Source of the DNA: Candidatus Aristotella avistercoris
Lineage (GTDB): Bacteria > Bacillota > Clostridia > Oscillospirales > Ruminococcaceae
Assembly: GCA_904397835.1 (NCBI GenBank)
Contig: CAJFOV010000010.1
Location: 62,001 to 126,000, forward strand
DNA length: 64,000 nt
Direction: 5' to 3'
Position numbers and translations under genes: made by a program. Numbering within the stretch: the stretch's first letter is position 1; the number at the start of each line of letters is the position of its first letter. The notes below the pieces were generated by a model that worked only from the letters and a program-made list of their open reading frames with translations, did no database searches and was not told where the DNA came from. Positions 26,733 to 36,156 of this stretch are shown here, piece after piece.

Positions 26733-27305
26733 CTACAAAATTGAATTGGATGGATTCGGCTGCGGTTCCTCCTCCTTCTGCAGGTAGGCGGCAGGGACGG
26801 CCTTGGTGAGCCACACCCCGTTTTTGGACCGGTAAAAGAGGTAGCCCTCCCGGGCCATCTGGCCGGACTGCACCAGGTAGAGCACCGGCTCCCCGTGGCG
26901 GGCCCCCACCTGCAGGGCCGTCTGACGGTCGCCGGACAGGTGTACATAGAGCCGCTGTTTGGAAATGAGACCCATACAGTCGATGGACTGGGTGTACTTG
27001 CGGCCGGTGCCGTGCCAGAGAAATTCCGGTGGGGTACACTGTTCCAGTTCCACGTCCACTGGGATCGAGTGGCCCTGGTTGGCCCGAATGCAGGTTTGAT
27101 CCCCGTTGAAGCTGTAGCGGCCCTTGGAATCGGTGGCAACAATCTCCTCCAGCATGGCCCGGTCAAAGGTGGGGTAGCGCTGGCGGATCCCCTGGATCAA
27201 CGGATCCACCTGGGCCCAGCCGTGGGGATCCAAAGTGATGCCTGCCGCCTGGGGCTTGTGGCGGAGGACCAGGCTTAAAAAACGGCTGACTTGTGTCAAA
27301 TTCAT
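26733..27305 (-). CDS. kptA: RNA 2'-phosphotransferase, Tpt1/KptA family
   Basis: 190 aa. Typical opening SRFLSLVLRHKPQAAGI (Arg/His catalytic region), then VDPLIQG, VATDSKGRYSF, IRANQGHSI, LWHGTGRKY, MGLISKQRLYVHLS and YLFYRSKNGVWLTKAVP. In yeast Tpt1 removes the 2'-phosphate left at tRNA splice junctions using NAD; the bacterial role is unknown because most bacteria lack that splicing pathway. Stands alone on the minus strand. Confidence 0.92.
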   Translation of the reverse strand: MNLTQVSRFLSLVLRHKPQAAGITLDPHGWAQVDPLIQGIRQRYPTFDRAMLEEIVATDSKGRYSFNGDQTCIRANQGHSIPVDVELEQCTPPEFLWHGTGRKYTQSIDCMGLISKQRLYVHLSGDRQTALQVGARHGEPVLYLVQSGQMAREGYLFYRSKNGVWLTKAVPAAYLQKEEEPQPNPSNSIL

Positions 27306-27360
27306 GGAACAACACCTCTCGATTCAATGGGTGTGGGATGGAATGAACTACAGGGAGATC

Positions 27361-28851
27361 TCACACATTGGAAGGTTTCTCCTTGGCCCTCCGGCGCTCC
27401 TTCCCAAGGGTGGTGTGCAGGCCGAAGAGCGCCAGCACCTGGTTCTGGGGCAGGTTGCGCACCAGGTGGGGTTTTGGCACCTCCCCATAGGTGTACAGCA
27501 GCAGGTCGCACCGCCGGTTTAGGCGCTGGAAGATGCTCTGGCGCAGGGAGATTTGGCTGATCTTCTCCTCTGGGATTACTACTTTATGGAGATAATATCC
27601 GCTAGAATAACGGATGGTATAATTCTTCCCCTCCTTGGAGATGCCGCTGGTGGCACAGTCCACCAGGCGCACCGCCAAAAACCACAGGGCAGGGATCAGC
27701 AGCATCCACCCCACAAAGTGGATAAAGTCCCCCCATTCGGGGAAAAACAGGGCCAACAGATAGGAGAGCAGGGGAATCCCCAGGCAGAAGACGGCCGGAT
27801 CCGTCAGGAAGCGGGGGAGGGAGATCCAGCCGCTGCGGATGGTGATGTCGCTGGGTTTCAGGTGGGGCAGTAGGCCCCGGATGATCTGGCTGGACTCCCG
27901 GTTTTTTCCGGCGGGCACCAGCACGGAGATCTCCTGTTTCTGCTGCCGGCCATAGCCCACCACGTGGAGAAAGACGGAGGAAAAGCCCAATATTTTGGCA
28001 AACAGGCTCTGGCGGATGTCCAGATAGTTGATGTCCTGGACCCCCAGGGAGTAATAACGATTTGTTATTATTCCATATCGAATATACATTGTGTTTTGGT
28101 GCCGCTCCACCAAAAACCGGCTGTGCCGCAGGATGCTCACGCAGAAGGCCAGTAGGTATCCAAAGAGCAGCAGATACCCCAGGGCCGCAGCGGCAGGGGG
28201 GATGCCAAAGGCCAGGCGCCGGGCCAATGTTTCAAAGGTGCCAAAGAGGCCCTCGGCAAACTCCTCCCCCAGCAGCCGGCCGGTCTGGCTGATGAGGGTG
28301 GAGAGGAACAGCACCCCCGCCAGGGAGTTGGAGGTGAACAGGGACAGCAGGGCGATGTAAACCGACCGGGGGATGTAGATGGCCTTATGGGGCTCCGGGT
28401 TGCGGGCCTTCTCCCGGGTGGCCATGAGGTTGGCCGCCACCCGGCGGCTGACGGTGAGGGAGAAATCCGAATCCCGGTGGCTGCCTCCCGGCACGTCCGC
28501 CCGCAGGTGGACCGCCCCCAAGGGTTTCAGGTAGAAGAGGTTGAGCATGCTCAGGGTGGAGATGCGCTCCATGGGGATAAAGAGGCGCTCCCGATAGAGG
28601 ACCCCCCGCTGGAGATGGATGCCCTCCCTATCATAGGAGAAGGTGAGCCGGGCCCACTGGAGGATGCCCACCCCCAAAAAGAGGGCCAGCACCAAAATAT
28701 CCAGCCACGCGCCGGACAGCCAGGCCCGGAACCCGCCCTGCAGGGCGGAGAGAAAGCCGCGGATCAGAGGGATCAGCAACAGGTAGAGGACCTGGTACAG
28801 GTTCTGCAAAATGCTCACCGGGTGGGCGTGGTGCTGGAGTCTGCTGCTCAT
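27361..28851 (-). CDS. Bacterial PH-domain membrane protein (YdbT-like)
   Basis: 496 aa. Multiple hydrophobic pairs separate repeated bPH2-type domains, each recognised by lines such as SYDREGIHLQRGVLYRERLFIPMERIST, IRYGIITNRYYSLGVQDINYLDI and IRYSSGYYLHKVVIPEEKISQ. Matches B. subtilis YdbT, which is paired with YdbS. ATG 28851 overlaps the upstream partner's stop by 4 bases. The role is unclear; YdbS/YdbT-type proteins have been linked to resistance to certain antimicrobial peptides in bacilli. Confidence 0.8.
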   Translation of the reverse strand: MSSRLQHHAHPVSILQNLYQVLYLLLIPLIRGFLSALQGGFRAWLSGAWLDILVLALFLGVGILQWARLTFSYDREGIHLQRGVLYRERLFIPMERISTLSMLNLFYLKPLGAVHLRADVPGGSHRDSDFSLTVSRRVAANLMATREKARNPEPHKAIYIPRSVYIALLSLFTSNSLAGVLFLSTLISQTGRLLGEEFAEGLFGTFETLARRLAFGIPPAAAALGYLLLFGYLLAFCVSILRHSRFLVERHQNTMYIRYGIITNRYYSLGVQDINYLDIRQSLFAKILGFSSVFLHVVGYGRQQKQEISVLVPAGKNRESSQIIRGLLPHLKPSDITIRSGWISLPRFLTDPAVFCLGIPLLSYLLALFFPEWGDFIHFVGWMLLIPALWFLAVRLVDCATSGISKEGKNYTIRYSSGYYLHKVVIPEEKISQISLRQSIFQRLNRRCDLLLYTYGEVPKPHLVRNLPQNQVLALFGLHTTLGKERRRAKEKPSNV

Positions 28852-29306
28852 GAGGAAGACGCCTCCTCCCCCGGGGCGGTGCGCCCCTCCACCAGTTGGG
28901 CCAGGGTGTGGGCGTCCGCCTGGCCCACACAGGGCAGCAGAACCCGGCCCCCGGCGCAGATGAACTGGACCGAACACACCCGGAACAGCCGCTGCAGCGG
29001 CCCGGCCAGCAAGGTCATGTACTGCAGATTCCCCAGGGGGATGGCCTTGACCCGGTTGTAAAAGACCCCGCAGCGGATCACCAGATACCGGTCATCCAGG
29101 GCAAAGGTGAGTTTTTTATATTTGATGGGGTAGTAGACCACAAAGAGAAACAGGTAGACGCCGGCCCACAGGGCGGTGAACGCCGTCCAGATCCAGTTGC
29201 GCACCGGGAAGAACAGGGCCGAGCAGAAGGAGGGCACCAGGGCGGCCAGGGTCAGGCGCATGCGCCAGACCACAATGGCCCTGGGGTGGACGTGACGGGT
29301 CTGCAT
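28848..29306 (-). CDS. Bacterial PH-domain membrane protein (YdbS-like)
   Basis: 152 aa. Two membrane helices near the N-terminus (LTLAALVPSFCSALFF and IWTAFTALWAGVYLFLFVVYY), then one PH domain: FALDDRYLVIRCGVFYNRVKAIPLGNLQYMTL. Short partner of the YdbT-like gene, overlapping it by ATGA. Lies 45 bases after tex. Confidence 0.8.
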   Translation of the reverse strand: MQTRHVHPRAIVVWRMRLTLAALVPSFCSALFFPVRNWIWTAFTALWAGVYLFLFVVYYPIKYKKLTFALDDRYLVIRCGVFYNRVKAIPLGNLQYMTLLAGPLQRLFRVCSVQFICAGGRVLLPCVGQADAHTLAQLVEGRTAPGEEASSS

Positions 29307-29351
29307 AGGGAGAGTCTCCTTTCTGCCCGGGTGGGCGGGTAATGGTTGGCG

Positions 29352-31511
29352 TTACAGCTGCCCTTGGGACAGGTCCCGCATGGACAGGGAGATGCGCTTG
29401 CGGGGGACATCCACCTCCAGCACCTTCACCTGCACCAGGTCCCCCACCTTCACCACCTGGGAGGGATGGCGCACAAACCGGTCGCACAGCTGGGAGATGT
29501 GGACCAGCCCATCCTCGTGGACCCCAATGTCCACAAAGGCCCCAAAGTCCATGACATTGCGCACCGTACCTGTGAGGACCATGCCGGGTTTGAGGTCCTC
29601 CAAAGTCATGACGTCCGTGCGCAGCTGGGGCTTGGGCAACTGATCCCTGGGGTCCCGGCCGGGCTTTTGCAGCTCCTGTACAATGTCCCGCAGGGTGGGT
29701 TCTCCCACCCCCAGCGCCTGGGCAAGGTGGGGCAGGCCCTGTTTCTGGACCCGCTCCCCCAGCTGGCTCAGCTGCCCCTGGGCCACGTCCTGCAGGGTGT
29801 AACCCAGCCGATCCAAAAGCTGCTGGGCCGCCGGATAGCTCTCTGGGTGGACGGCGGTGGCGTCCAGTATATTCTTCCCGCCAGGGATGCGCAAAAATCC
29901 CGCGCACTGCTGAAAAGCCTTTTTCCCCAGCTTTGGCACCTTCAAAAGTTCTTTCCGGTCCTGGAAGGCCCCGTTCTCCTCCCGGTAGGCCACAATGTTT
30001 TTTGCCACGGTCCCGTTGATGCCCGCCACATAGGAGAGCAGGGCGTGGGAGGCGGTGTTGAGATCCACCCCCACGGCGTTGACACAGCCCTCCACCACGC
30101 CGCCCAGGGCTTCGCCCAGCTGCTTCTGGGGCATGTCATGCTGGTACTGGCCCACGCCGATGCTCTTGGGGTCAATTTTCACCAGCTCCGCCAGGGGGTC
30201 CTGGAGCCGCCGGGCAATGGAGATGGCGCTGCGCAGGCTCACGTCATACTGGGGGAACTCCTCTGCCGCCAGCTTGGAGGCGGAGTAGACGGAGGCTCCG
30301 GCCTCGCTGACCACCAGGTAGGAGACAGGGTGGTCCACCTCCTTGATGAGCTGGGCCACAAACTGCTCCGACTCCCGGGAGGCGGTGCCGTTGCCGATGG
30401 AGATGACCGTCACATGGTATTTTTCAATGAGGGCCTTTAAGACCCTGGTGGCCTCTTGGATTTTCTTCTGGGGCGGGGTGGGGTAGACCACCGTGGTGTC
30501 CAGCACCTTGCCGGTGGCATCCACCACGGCGATTTTGCAGCCGGTGCGGTAGGCGGGGTCCAGCCCCAGCACCACCTGGCCCTTCACCGGGGGCTGGAGC
30601 AGCAGGTGGTGCAGGTTCAGGGCAAAGAGCTTGATGGCCTGCTCCTGGGCCTGCTCGGTGAGGGTCCGGCGGACCTCCCGCTCCAGGGAGGGGAAGAGCA
30701 GCCGGTCAAAGGCATCCTCACACACCGCCTTCAGGCAGTCTCTGGCGGGGCTGTCCCCCCGCAGCAGGTGGGGGTAGATGCTCTGGACGGCCCGATCCCG
30801 GTCGCACAGGAGGCTGACCTTCAGCTTTTCCTCCCGCTCCCCCCGGTCGATGGCCAGCACCCGGTGGCCGGCAATCTTGGCGGCCCTCTCCTGGTGGTCG
30901 TAGTACAGGCGGTAGACGCTGTCCTCCTGGGTGGTCCCCTGGGTGGCAAGGACCCCCTGTTTCATGAGATAACCCCGGAGCATCTTGCGCACACCGGCGT
31001 CGTCGGAGACCCCCTCTGCCAGAATATCCATGGCCCCCTGGAGGGCGTCCTGGGGGGTGGGGACCTCCTGGGTGCCGCAGTAGTCCTTGGCCAGTTCCAG
31101 AGGGGCGGGGTCCCTGGGGTTCTGAGCCAGAATTTGGTCCGCAAGGGGCTGCAGCCCCCGCTCTTTGGCCACCGAGGCCCTGGTTTTCCGTTTGGGCCGG
31201 TAGGGGCGGTACAGATCCTCCACCTCCGATAGGGTCTGGGCCCCTGCAATGGCGGCGGACAGGACCTCGGTGAGGGCACCCTGGCCCTCAATGAGGGATT
31301 GGACCTCCTCCTTGCGGGCCTGCAGGTTGCGCAGATAGGTGAGCTTCTCCAGCAGTTCCCGCAGCTGGGTGTCGTCCAGGCCGCCGGTGGCCTCCTTGCG
31401 GTAGCGGGCAATAAAGGGGATGGTGTTCCCACCGTCGATGAGCTCCACCGCCGCCTGCACCTGACTGGCGCGCACCTGCAGCTCCTGAGCCAAACGGGCA
31501 ATCAATTCCAT
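29352..31511 (-). CDS. tex: Tex-family RNA-binding protein (S1 domain)
   Basis: 719 aa. N-terminal helical region with FIARYRKEATGGLDD, YqgF-like nuclease-fold core (VLGLDPAYRTGCKIAVVD), helix-hairpin-helix repeats (VAGINGTVAKNIVAYRE, AGFLRIPGG) and C-terminal S1 domain (GMVLTGTVRNVMDFGAFVDIGVHEDGLVHIS). Binds nucleic acids and influences transcription. ATG 31511 chosen; an upstream extension to 31649 is unlike the family. Runs opposite to replication. Confidence 0.95.
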   Translation of the reverse strand: MELIARLAQELQVRASQVQAAVELIDGGNTIPFIARYRKEATGGLDDTQLRELLEKLTYLRNLQARKEEVQSLIEGQGALTEVLSAAIAGAQTLSEVEDLYRPYRPKRKTRASVAKERGLQPLADQILAQNPRDPAPLELAKDYCGTQEVPTPQDALQGAMDILAEGVSDDAGVRKMLRGYLMKQGVLATQGTTQEDSVYRLYYDHQERAAKIAGHRVLAIDRGEREEKLKVSLLCDRDRAVQSIYPHLLRGDSPARDCLKAVCEDAFDRLLFPSLEREVRRTLTEQAQEQAIKLFALNLHHLLLQPPVKGQVVLGLDPAYRTGCKIAVVDATGKVLDTTVVYPTPPQKKIQEATRVLKALIEKYHVTVISIGNGTASRESEQFVAQLIKEVDHPVSYLVVSEAGASVYSASKLAAEEFPQYDVSLRSAISIARRLQDPLAELVKIDPKSIGVGQYQHDMPQKQLGEALGGVVEGCVNAVGVDLNTASHALLSYVAGINGTVAKNIVAYREENGAFQDRKELLKVPKLGKKAFQQCAGFLRIPGGKNILDATAVHPESYPAAQQLLDRLGYTLQDVAQGQLSQLGERVQKQGLPHLAQALGVGEPTLRDIVQELQKPGRDPRDQLPKPQLRTDVMTLEDLKPGMVLTGTVRNVMDFGAFVDIGVHEDGLVHISQLCDRFVRHPSQVVKVGDLVQVKVLEVDVPRKRISLSMRDLSQGQL

Positions 31512-31960
31512 AGTGACCTCCAAACCGCCTGCCCACAGGGGCGGCGGCAAATTTTGATCGTTTCTAATACAGAAATAGTATATCATATTTTTTGGTGAAA
31601 AAGGAAGAAGCGTGGCCCGGGGGCAAAGATGTCCCCTTGATTTTTCCACCCTGCAGCGGCGCAGGCAGAGGGTCTGTCCTATGTGCCTCCGGAGGAAACC
31701 GCCCGTTGGCCGCCGCTGTGGGAGCCATTCAAGGCCGCTTCACCGTTGCTGTTCTGTAGAGGGTGGGACAAAACCACCCCGTTGAAATGGCGTCTTCCTT
31801 CTGTGCGGATCCTGGCTTTTCCCCTTGTAAGCGCCGTTTATGGAAAGGCTGCGTGAGAAATTGCCAGGCCCTATGGAAAGAGGGGCCAAGGGGTGGTACA
31901 ATCAACAAAAAGGGAGGACAGGGCGTATTTGCCGCCCCGAAGAAAGGAGGAGGTTGCCGT
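31512..31960. other. Divergent tex / GNAT intergenic region
   Basis: 449 bases without a supported gene. On the minus strand TATACT near 31580 could be a tex -10, though no good -35 is spaced with it. Contains one copy of a 17-base repeat described separately. Confidence 0.4.
31713..31729. repeat. 17-base repeat, copy 1
   Basis: CCGCTGTGGGAGCCATT, identical to 54573-54589. Both copies lie in non-coding DNA and are enclosed by GGCC blocks that could pair. Confidence 0.5.
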
Positions 31961-32599
31961 ATGATGGTGATCCGCAACGAGGGCCAATGGGACCGCCGGC
32001 GGGTGGAGGAGATCACCCGGGAGGCGTTTTATAACCTGCATGTGCCAGGCTGTGTGGAGCACTACCTGGTCCACGTCATGCGCGGGCATGCAGATTTTTT
32101 GCCCCAGCTGGATTTTGTGGTGGAGCTGGACGGGCAGGTCATTGGCAATATCATGTACACCAAAGCCAAACTGGTGGATGAGGCCGGAACGGAGAAGGAG
32201 ATCCTGACCTTTGGCCCCATCTCCATTCTGCCCAAGTACCAGCGCCAAGGATATGGAAAGGCCCTTATGGAACACTCCTTTTACCAGGGGGCGGCCCTGG
32301 GATATGATGTGGTTGTGATCTTTGGGATTCCAGGCAACTATGTGGGCAGGGGATTTTGCAGCTGCAAAAGATACAACGTCTGCCTGGAGAACGGAGCGTT
32401 CCCTGCGGCCCTGTTGGTCAAGGAGCTGCGGCCCGGCGTTTTGGATGGGCGCAGATGGTTCTACCGCGGCAGCCCCGTCCTACATGTGGATGAGGCGGCG
32501 GCCAGGCGGTACGACGAGACCTTTCCACCCATGGAGAAGAGGCGTCTGCCCAGTCAGGAGGAATTCTATATCCTGAGCCGCTCTCAGGTGTTGGATTGA
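31961..32599 (+). CDS. GNAT family N-acetyltransferase (YhbS-like)
   Basis: 212 aa. FGPISILPKYQRQGYGKALMEHS is a strong acetyl-CoA motif. The C-terminal part, VIFGIPGNYVGRGFCSCKRYNVC, is shared with YhbS-like acetyltransferases. Start ATG 31961 after AAAGGAGGAGG. Substrate unknown. Confidence 0.85.
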   Translation: MMVIRNEGQWDRRRVEEITREAFYNLHVPGCVEHYLVHVMRGHADFLPQLDFVVELDGQVIGNIMYTKAKLVDEAGTEKEILTFGPISILPKYQRQGYGKALMEHSFYQGAALGYDVVVIFGIPGNYVGRGFCSCKRYNVCLENGAFPAALLVKELRPGVLDGRRWFYRGSPVLHVDEAAARRYDETFPPMEKRRLPSQEEFYILSRSQVLD

Positions 32600-32847
32600 G
32601 CCCCCCTTTGTCCACGACAGGGGGAAGGGGCAACCTTCTGCGGAACAGCTCCCCAATTTCACAGGATGGGATGATGGCCCAGGGGAAGTTACAGTTTGGG
32701 AGTACCCAGGGGCGGATGGAGCCCTTGAGGGGGCGAACCGATGGTTTTACCTTCCCATTTTTGCGCTTTTGTGCTATATTTTATCCTAGAATGTTGTGGC
32801 CTTTTTCAAAAAACTGCCGCGGCCAGACCGCGGGAAAGGAGCTTCCC

Positions 32848-34218
32848 ATGCCGGAACATGGAACCATCGCAGCCATCTCCACCCCCCTGGCCCCCGGGGC
32901 CATCGGCATGATCCGCCTGTCAGGGCCGGACGCCATCGCCATTGCCGACCGGCTCTTTCTGCCGGCAGGCCCCCACCCTCTGAGGGAGCTGCCGGGATAC
33001 CGGGGCGCCTTTGGCCATGTGCGGGATGGGGAGGGGACCATCGACGAGGCGGTGGTCTTTGTCTACCGCGCCCCTAAGAGCTACACCGGGGAGGATGTGG
33101 TGGAGATCTGCTGCCATGGGGGGCCCTTCCTGTTACAGCGGACCCTGCGGGCCTGCTTTGCCCAAGGGGCGGCCCCGGCGGAACCGGGGGAGTTCACCAA
33201 GCGGGCGGTGCTCCACGGCAAGATGGACCTGACCCAGGCGGAGGCGGTCATGGAGCTCATCTCCGCCCAGGGCCGGGAGAGCCACCGCCTGGCGCTGGCT
33301 GCCAAGGAGGGGGCCACCTTCCAAAGGATCCAGCAGGTGACCCAGGAGCTGGTGGCCATTGCCGGCCATCTGGCCGCCTGGACCGACTACCCGGAGGAGG
33401 ACATGGAGGAGCTGAGCCCCCAGACCCTCCTGCCCCGGGTGCAGGAGGTCCGCCGGGCGCTCCAGGAGATTCTGCGGGCCTACGACAACGGACAGATCTA
33501 CCGCCAGGGGGTCACCACCGCCATTGTGGGGCGGCCCAACGTGGGCAAATCCACCCTGATGAACCTGTTTTCCGGCCGGGAGCGGAGCATTGTCACCGAC
33601 ATTCCCGGCACCACCCGGGATGTGGTGGAGGAATCGGTGCGCCTGGGGGACCTGGTGCTCCATCTGGCGGACACGGCGGGCATCCGCGAGACCGCCGACC
33701 TGGTGGAGGCCATGGGCGTGGACCGGGCCCTGGAGCGGATGGAGTCCTGCCAGCTGGTGCTGGCCCTGTTTGACGGCTCCCAGCCCCTGGGACCGGAGGA
33801 TGAACGGCTGCTGGACCGGCTCCAGGGGCGTCCCTGTGTGGCGGTCATCAACAAGAGCGATCTGCCGTCCCAGGCCGACGAGGGGAAAATATCCCAAAAA
33901 ATACCAAATATGGTGACCATCTCCGCCCTGAACCAGGAGGGAATGGGGGAGCTGGAGGCGGCCATCCGCCGGGTGTTGGAGGTGGAGCAGGTGGATCCCC
34001 AGGCGGCGGTGCTTGTCAATGAGCGGCAGCGGGCCTGTGTCCAGCGGGGGGAGCTGGCCCTGGCCCAGGGGGAGGAGGCCCTGGCCGCCGGCATGACCTT
34101 GGACGCCGTGGGGGTCTGTTTGGACGAGGCCCTGGAGCCTTTGTTGGAGCTGTTGGGCCAGCGGGCCACCGACGCGGTGGTCCAGGAGGTCTTCTCCCAC
34201 TTCTGCGTGGGGAAGTAG
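32848..34218 (+). CDS. mnmE: tRNA modification GTPase MnmE
   Basis: 456 aa. N-terminal folate-binding domain (IAAISTPLAPGAIGMIRLSG), helical domain, G domain with GRPNVGKSTLMN, DIPGTTRDVVEE, DTAGIRET and NKSD, and the C-terminal FCVGK that holds the conserved cysteine. With MnmG it adds a carboxymethylaminomethyl group to wobble uridine 34. ATG 32848 has AAAGGAG 7 bases upstream. Resumes the conserved origin order after the insert. Confidence 0.97.
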   Translation: MPEHGTIAAISTPLAPGAIGMIRLSGPDAIAIADRLFLPAGPHPLRELPGYRGAFGHVRDGEGTIDEAVVFVYRAPKSYTGEDVVEICCHGGPFLLQRTLRACFAQGAAPAEPGEFTKRAVLHGKMDLTQAEAVMELISAQGRESHRLALAAKEGATFQRIQQVTQELVAIAGHLAAWTDYPEEDMEELSPQTLLPRVQEVRRALQEILRAYDNGQIYRQGVTTAIVGRPNVGKSTLMNLFSGRERSIVTDIPGTTRDVVEESVRLGDLVLHLADTAGIRETADLVEAMGVDRALERMESCQLVLALFDGSQPLGPEDERLLDRLQGRPCVAVINKSDLPSQADEGKISQKIPNMVTISALNQEGMGELEAAIRRVLEVEQVDPQAAVLVNERQRACVQRGELALAQGEEALAAGMTLDAVGVCLDEALEPLLELLGQRATDAVVQEVFSHFCVGK

Positions 34219-34257
34219 CCTCTGTTGTGGAGGAATCAGAAGGAGGAACAACCTGAG

Positions 34258-36156
34258 ATGGAATATTTGGCACAGGCCTATGATGTGGCGGTGGTGGGCG
34301 CCGGCCACGCGGGGATTGAGGCGGCCCTGGCTGCGGCCCGGCTGGGGGTCCGGACGGTGCTGTTCACCATCTCCCTGGACAGCATCGGCAACATGCCCTG
34401 CAACCCCTCCATTGGGGGCACTGCCAAGGGCCACCTGGTGCGGGAGATCGATGCCCTGGGGGGCGAGATGGGCAGGGCCGCCGACGCGGTCTTTCTCCAG
34501 AGCCGCATGCTCAACCGGGGCAAGGGCCCGGCGGTCCACAGCCTGCGGGTTCAGGCGGACCGAGCCCAGTACCACCTCTATATGAAGGAACAGGTGGAAA
34601 ACCAGGAGAATCTGGATGTGAAACAGGCGGAGATTGTGGATCTGCGCCTGGATGGGCAGGGCCGTGTCCAGTCGGTGGTGACCAGCCTGGGGGCGGTCTA
34701 TCCGGTCAAGGCGGCGATTCTGGCCACCGGCACCTACCTGCGGGGGAAGATCTTTGTGGGAGAGTCGGTCCAGGAGAGCGGGCCCGACGGCGCCCACCCG
34801 GCCAAGGCCCTCTCCGCCGCCCTGGAGAGGTTGGGGGTGCCCCTGCGCCGGTTTAAGACAGGAACCCCTGCCCGGGTCAGCCGCCGGAGCTTGGATTTTT
34901 CCAAGCTGGAGCGGCAGGACGGGGAGGAGCCCATCACCCCCTTCTCCTTTGAAACGGATCCCACGGGGCTGAAAAACCAGGTGTCCTGCTACATCGCCTA
35001 CACCAATGGGCGCACCCACCAGGTGATCCGGGAGAACCTGCACCGCTCCCCCCTCTTTGGCGGGGCAATCGAGGGGGTGGGCCCCCGGTACTGTCCCAGC
35101 ATCGAGGACAAGGTGGTCCGCTTCCCCGACAAGCCGCGCCACCAGATCTTTGTGGAGCCCATGGGCCTATATACCCAGGAGATGTACCTCTCGGGTATGT
35201 CCTCCTCCCTGCCGGAGGAGGTGCAGCTGGCCCTGTACCGCACCATTGACGGCTTTGAGCACCTGGAGATCATGCGCAACGCCTATGCCATTGAGTACGA
35301 CTGTGTGGATCCCCTGGCCCTGCGGGCCACGTTGGAGTTTAAGGAGATCCCCGGCCTCTACGGGGCGGGGCAGTTTAACGGAACCTCCGGCTATGAGGAG
35401 GCCGCTGCCCAGGGCCTTCTGGCGGGCATCAACGCCGCCCGGCAGGTGCGGGGGCAGGAGCCCGTGGTGCTGGAGCGGTCCTCCTCCTATCTTGGAACCC
35501 TGGTGGACGACCTGGTGACCAAGGGCTGTTCCGACCCGTACCGGATGATGACCAGCCGCAGCGAGTACCGGCTGGTGCTCCGTCAGGACAACGCCGACGC
35601 CCGTTTGACCCCCCTGGGCTATGAGATCGGCCTCATCTCCCAGGAGCGGTACGACCGCTTTTTGCAGAAACAGGCGGAGATTGACCGGGAGCTGCGCCGG
35701 GTGCAGAGTACCACGATTCCGGTGAGCGAGACCCTCAACGCCCTGCTTGTTTCACGTGGAACATCCCCCGTGGCCGCCGGCCTGAAGATGGCGGACCTCA
35801 TCCGCCGGCCTCAGATCTCCTACGGGGACCTGGCCCCCTTTGACCCGGGGCGGCCGGCCCTGTCCGCCGCCGTCACCGAGGAGGTGGAGATCCAGATCAA
35901 ATATGAGGGATACATCAAAAAGCAGCTGGCCCAGGTGTCGCTCATGCACCGGCTGGAGGCCCGGGCCCTGCCGGAGGAGCTGGACTACCGGGCCATTGAC
36001 GGCCTGCGGCTGGAGGCCCGGGAGAAGTTGGAACAGGTGCGCCCCCGGAACATCGGCCAGGCCTCCCGGGTCTCCGGCGTGAGCCCGGCGGACATCAACG
36101 TGCTGCTGATCTATCTGGAGCAGCGGGGACAACACCAAGGGAAGGAGCAAGGGTAG
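34258..36156 (+). CDS. mnmG: tRNA uridine-5-carboxymethylaminomethyl modification enzyme MnmG (GidA)
   Basis: 632 aa FAD enzyme partner of MnmE. FAD motif VAVVGAGHAGIEAALAAARLG, then NMPCNPSIGGTAKGHLVREIDALGGEM, GTYLRGKIFVGE, LYGAGQFNGTSGYEEAAAQGL and YRLVLRQDNADARL. ATG 34258 matches family starts, with GGAGG 11 bases upstream. Contains a parS-like site within its coding sequence at 35748. Followed directly by rsmG. Confidence 0.97.
   Translation: MEYLAQAYDVAVVGAGHAGIEAALAAARLGVRTVLFTISLDSIGNMPCNPSIGGTAKGHLVREIDALGGEMGRAADAVFLQSRMLNRGKGPAVHSLRVQADRAQYHLYMKEQVENQENLDVKQAEIVDLRLDGQGRVQSVVTSLGAVYPVKAAILATGTYLRGKIFVGESVQESGPDGAHPAKALSAALERLGVPLRRFKTGTPARVSRRSLDFSKLERQDGEEPITPFSFETDPTGLKNQVSCYIAYTNGRTHQVIRENLHRSPLFGGAIEGVGPRYCPSIEDKVVRFPDKPRHQIFVEPMGLYTQEMYLSGMSSSLPEEVQLALYRTIDGFEHLEIMRNAYAIEYDCVDPLALRATLEFKEIPGLYGAGQFNGTSGYEEAAAQGLLAGINAARQVRGQEPVVLERSSSYLGTLVDDLVTKGCSDPYRMMTSRSEYRLVLRQDNADARLTPLGYEIGLISQERYDRFLQKQAEIDRELRRVQSTTIPVSETLNALLVSRGTSPVAAGLKMADLIRRPQISYGDLAPFDPGRPALSAAVTEEVEIQIKYEGYIKKQLAQVSLMHRLEARALPEELDYRAIDGLRLEAREKLEQVRPRNIGQASRVSGVSPADINVLLIYLEQRGQHQGKEQG
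35748..35763. promoter_or_regulatory. parS: parS-like centromere site inside mnmG
   Basis: TGTTTCACGTGGAACA, one change from the ParB consensus TGTTTCACGTGAAACA, located about 3.5 kb from parB. Confidence 0.88.

Noticed and set aside
22489..32847. Prophage or integrative element in the jag-mnmE insert
   Set aside because: No integrase, transposase, phage structural gene or flanking direct repeat was found; DUF5131, which can be phage-borne, lies elsewhere.
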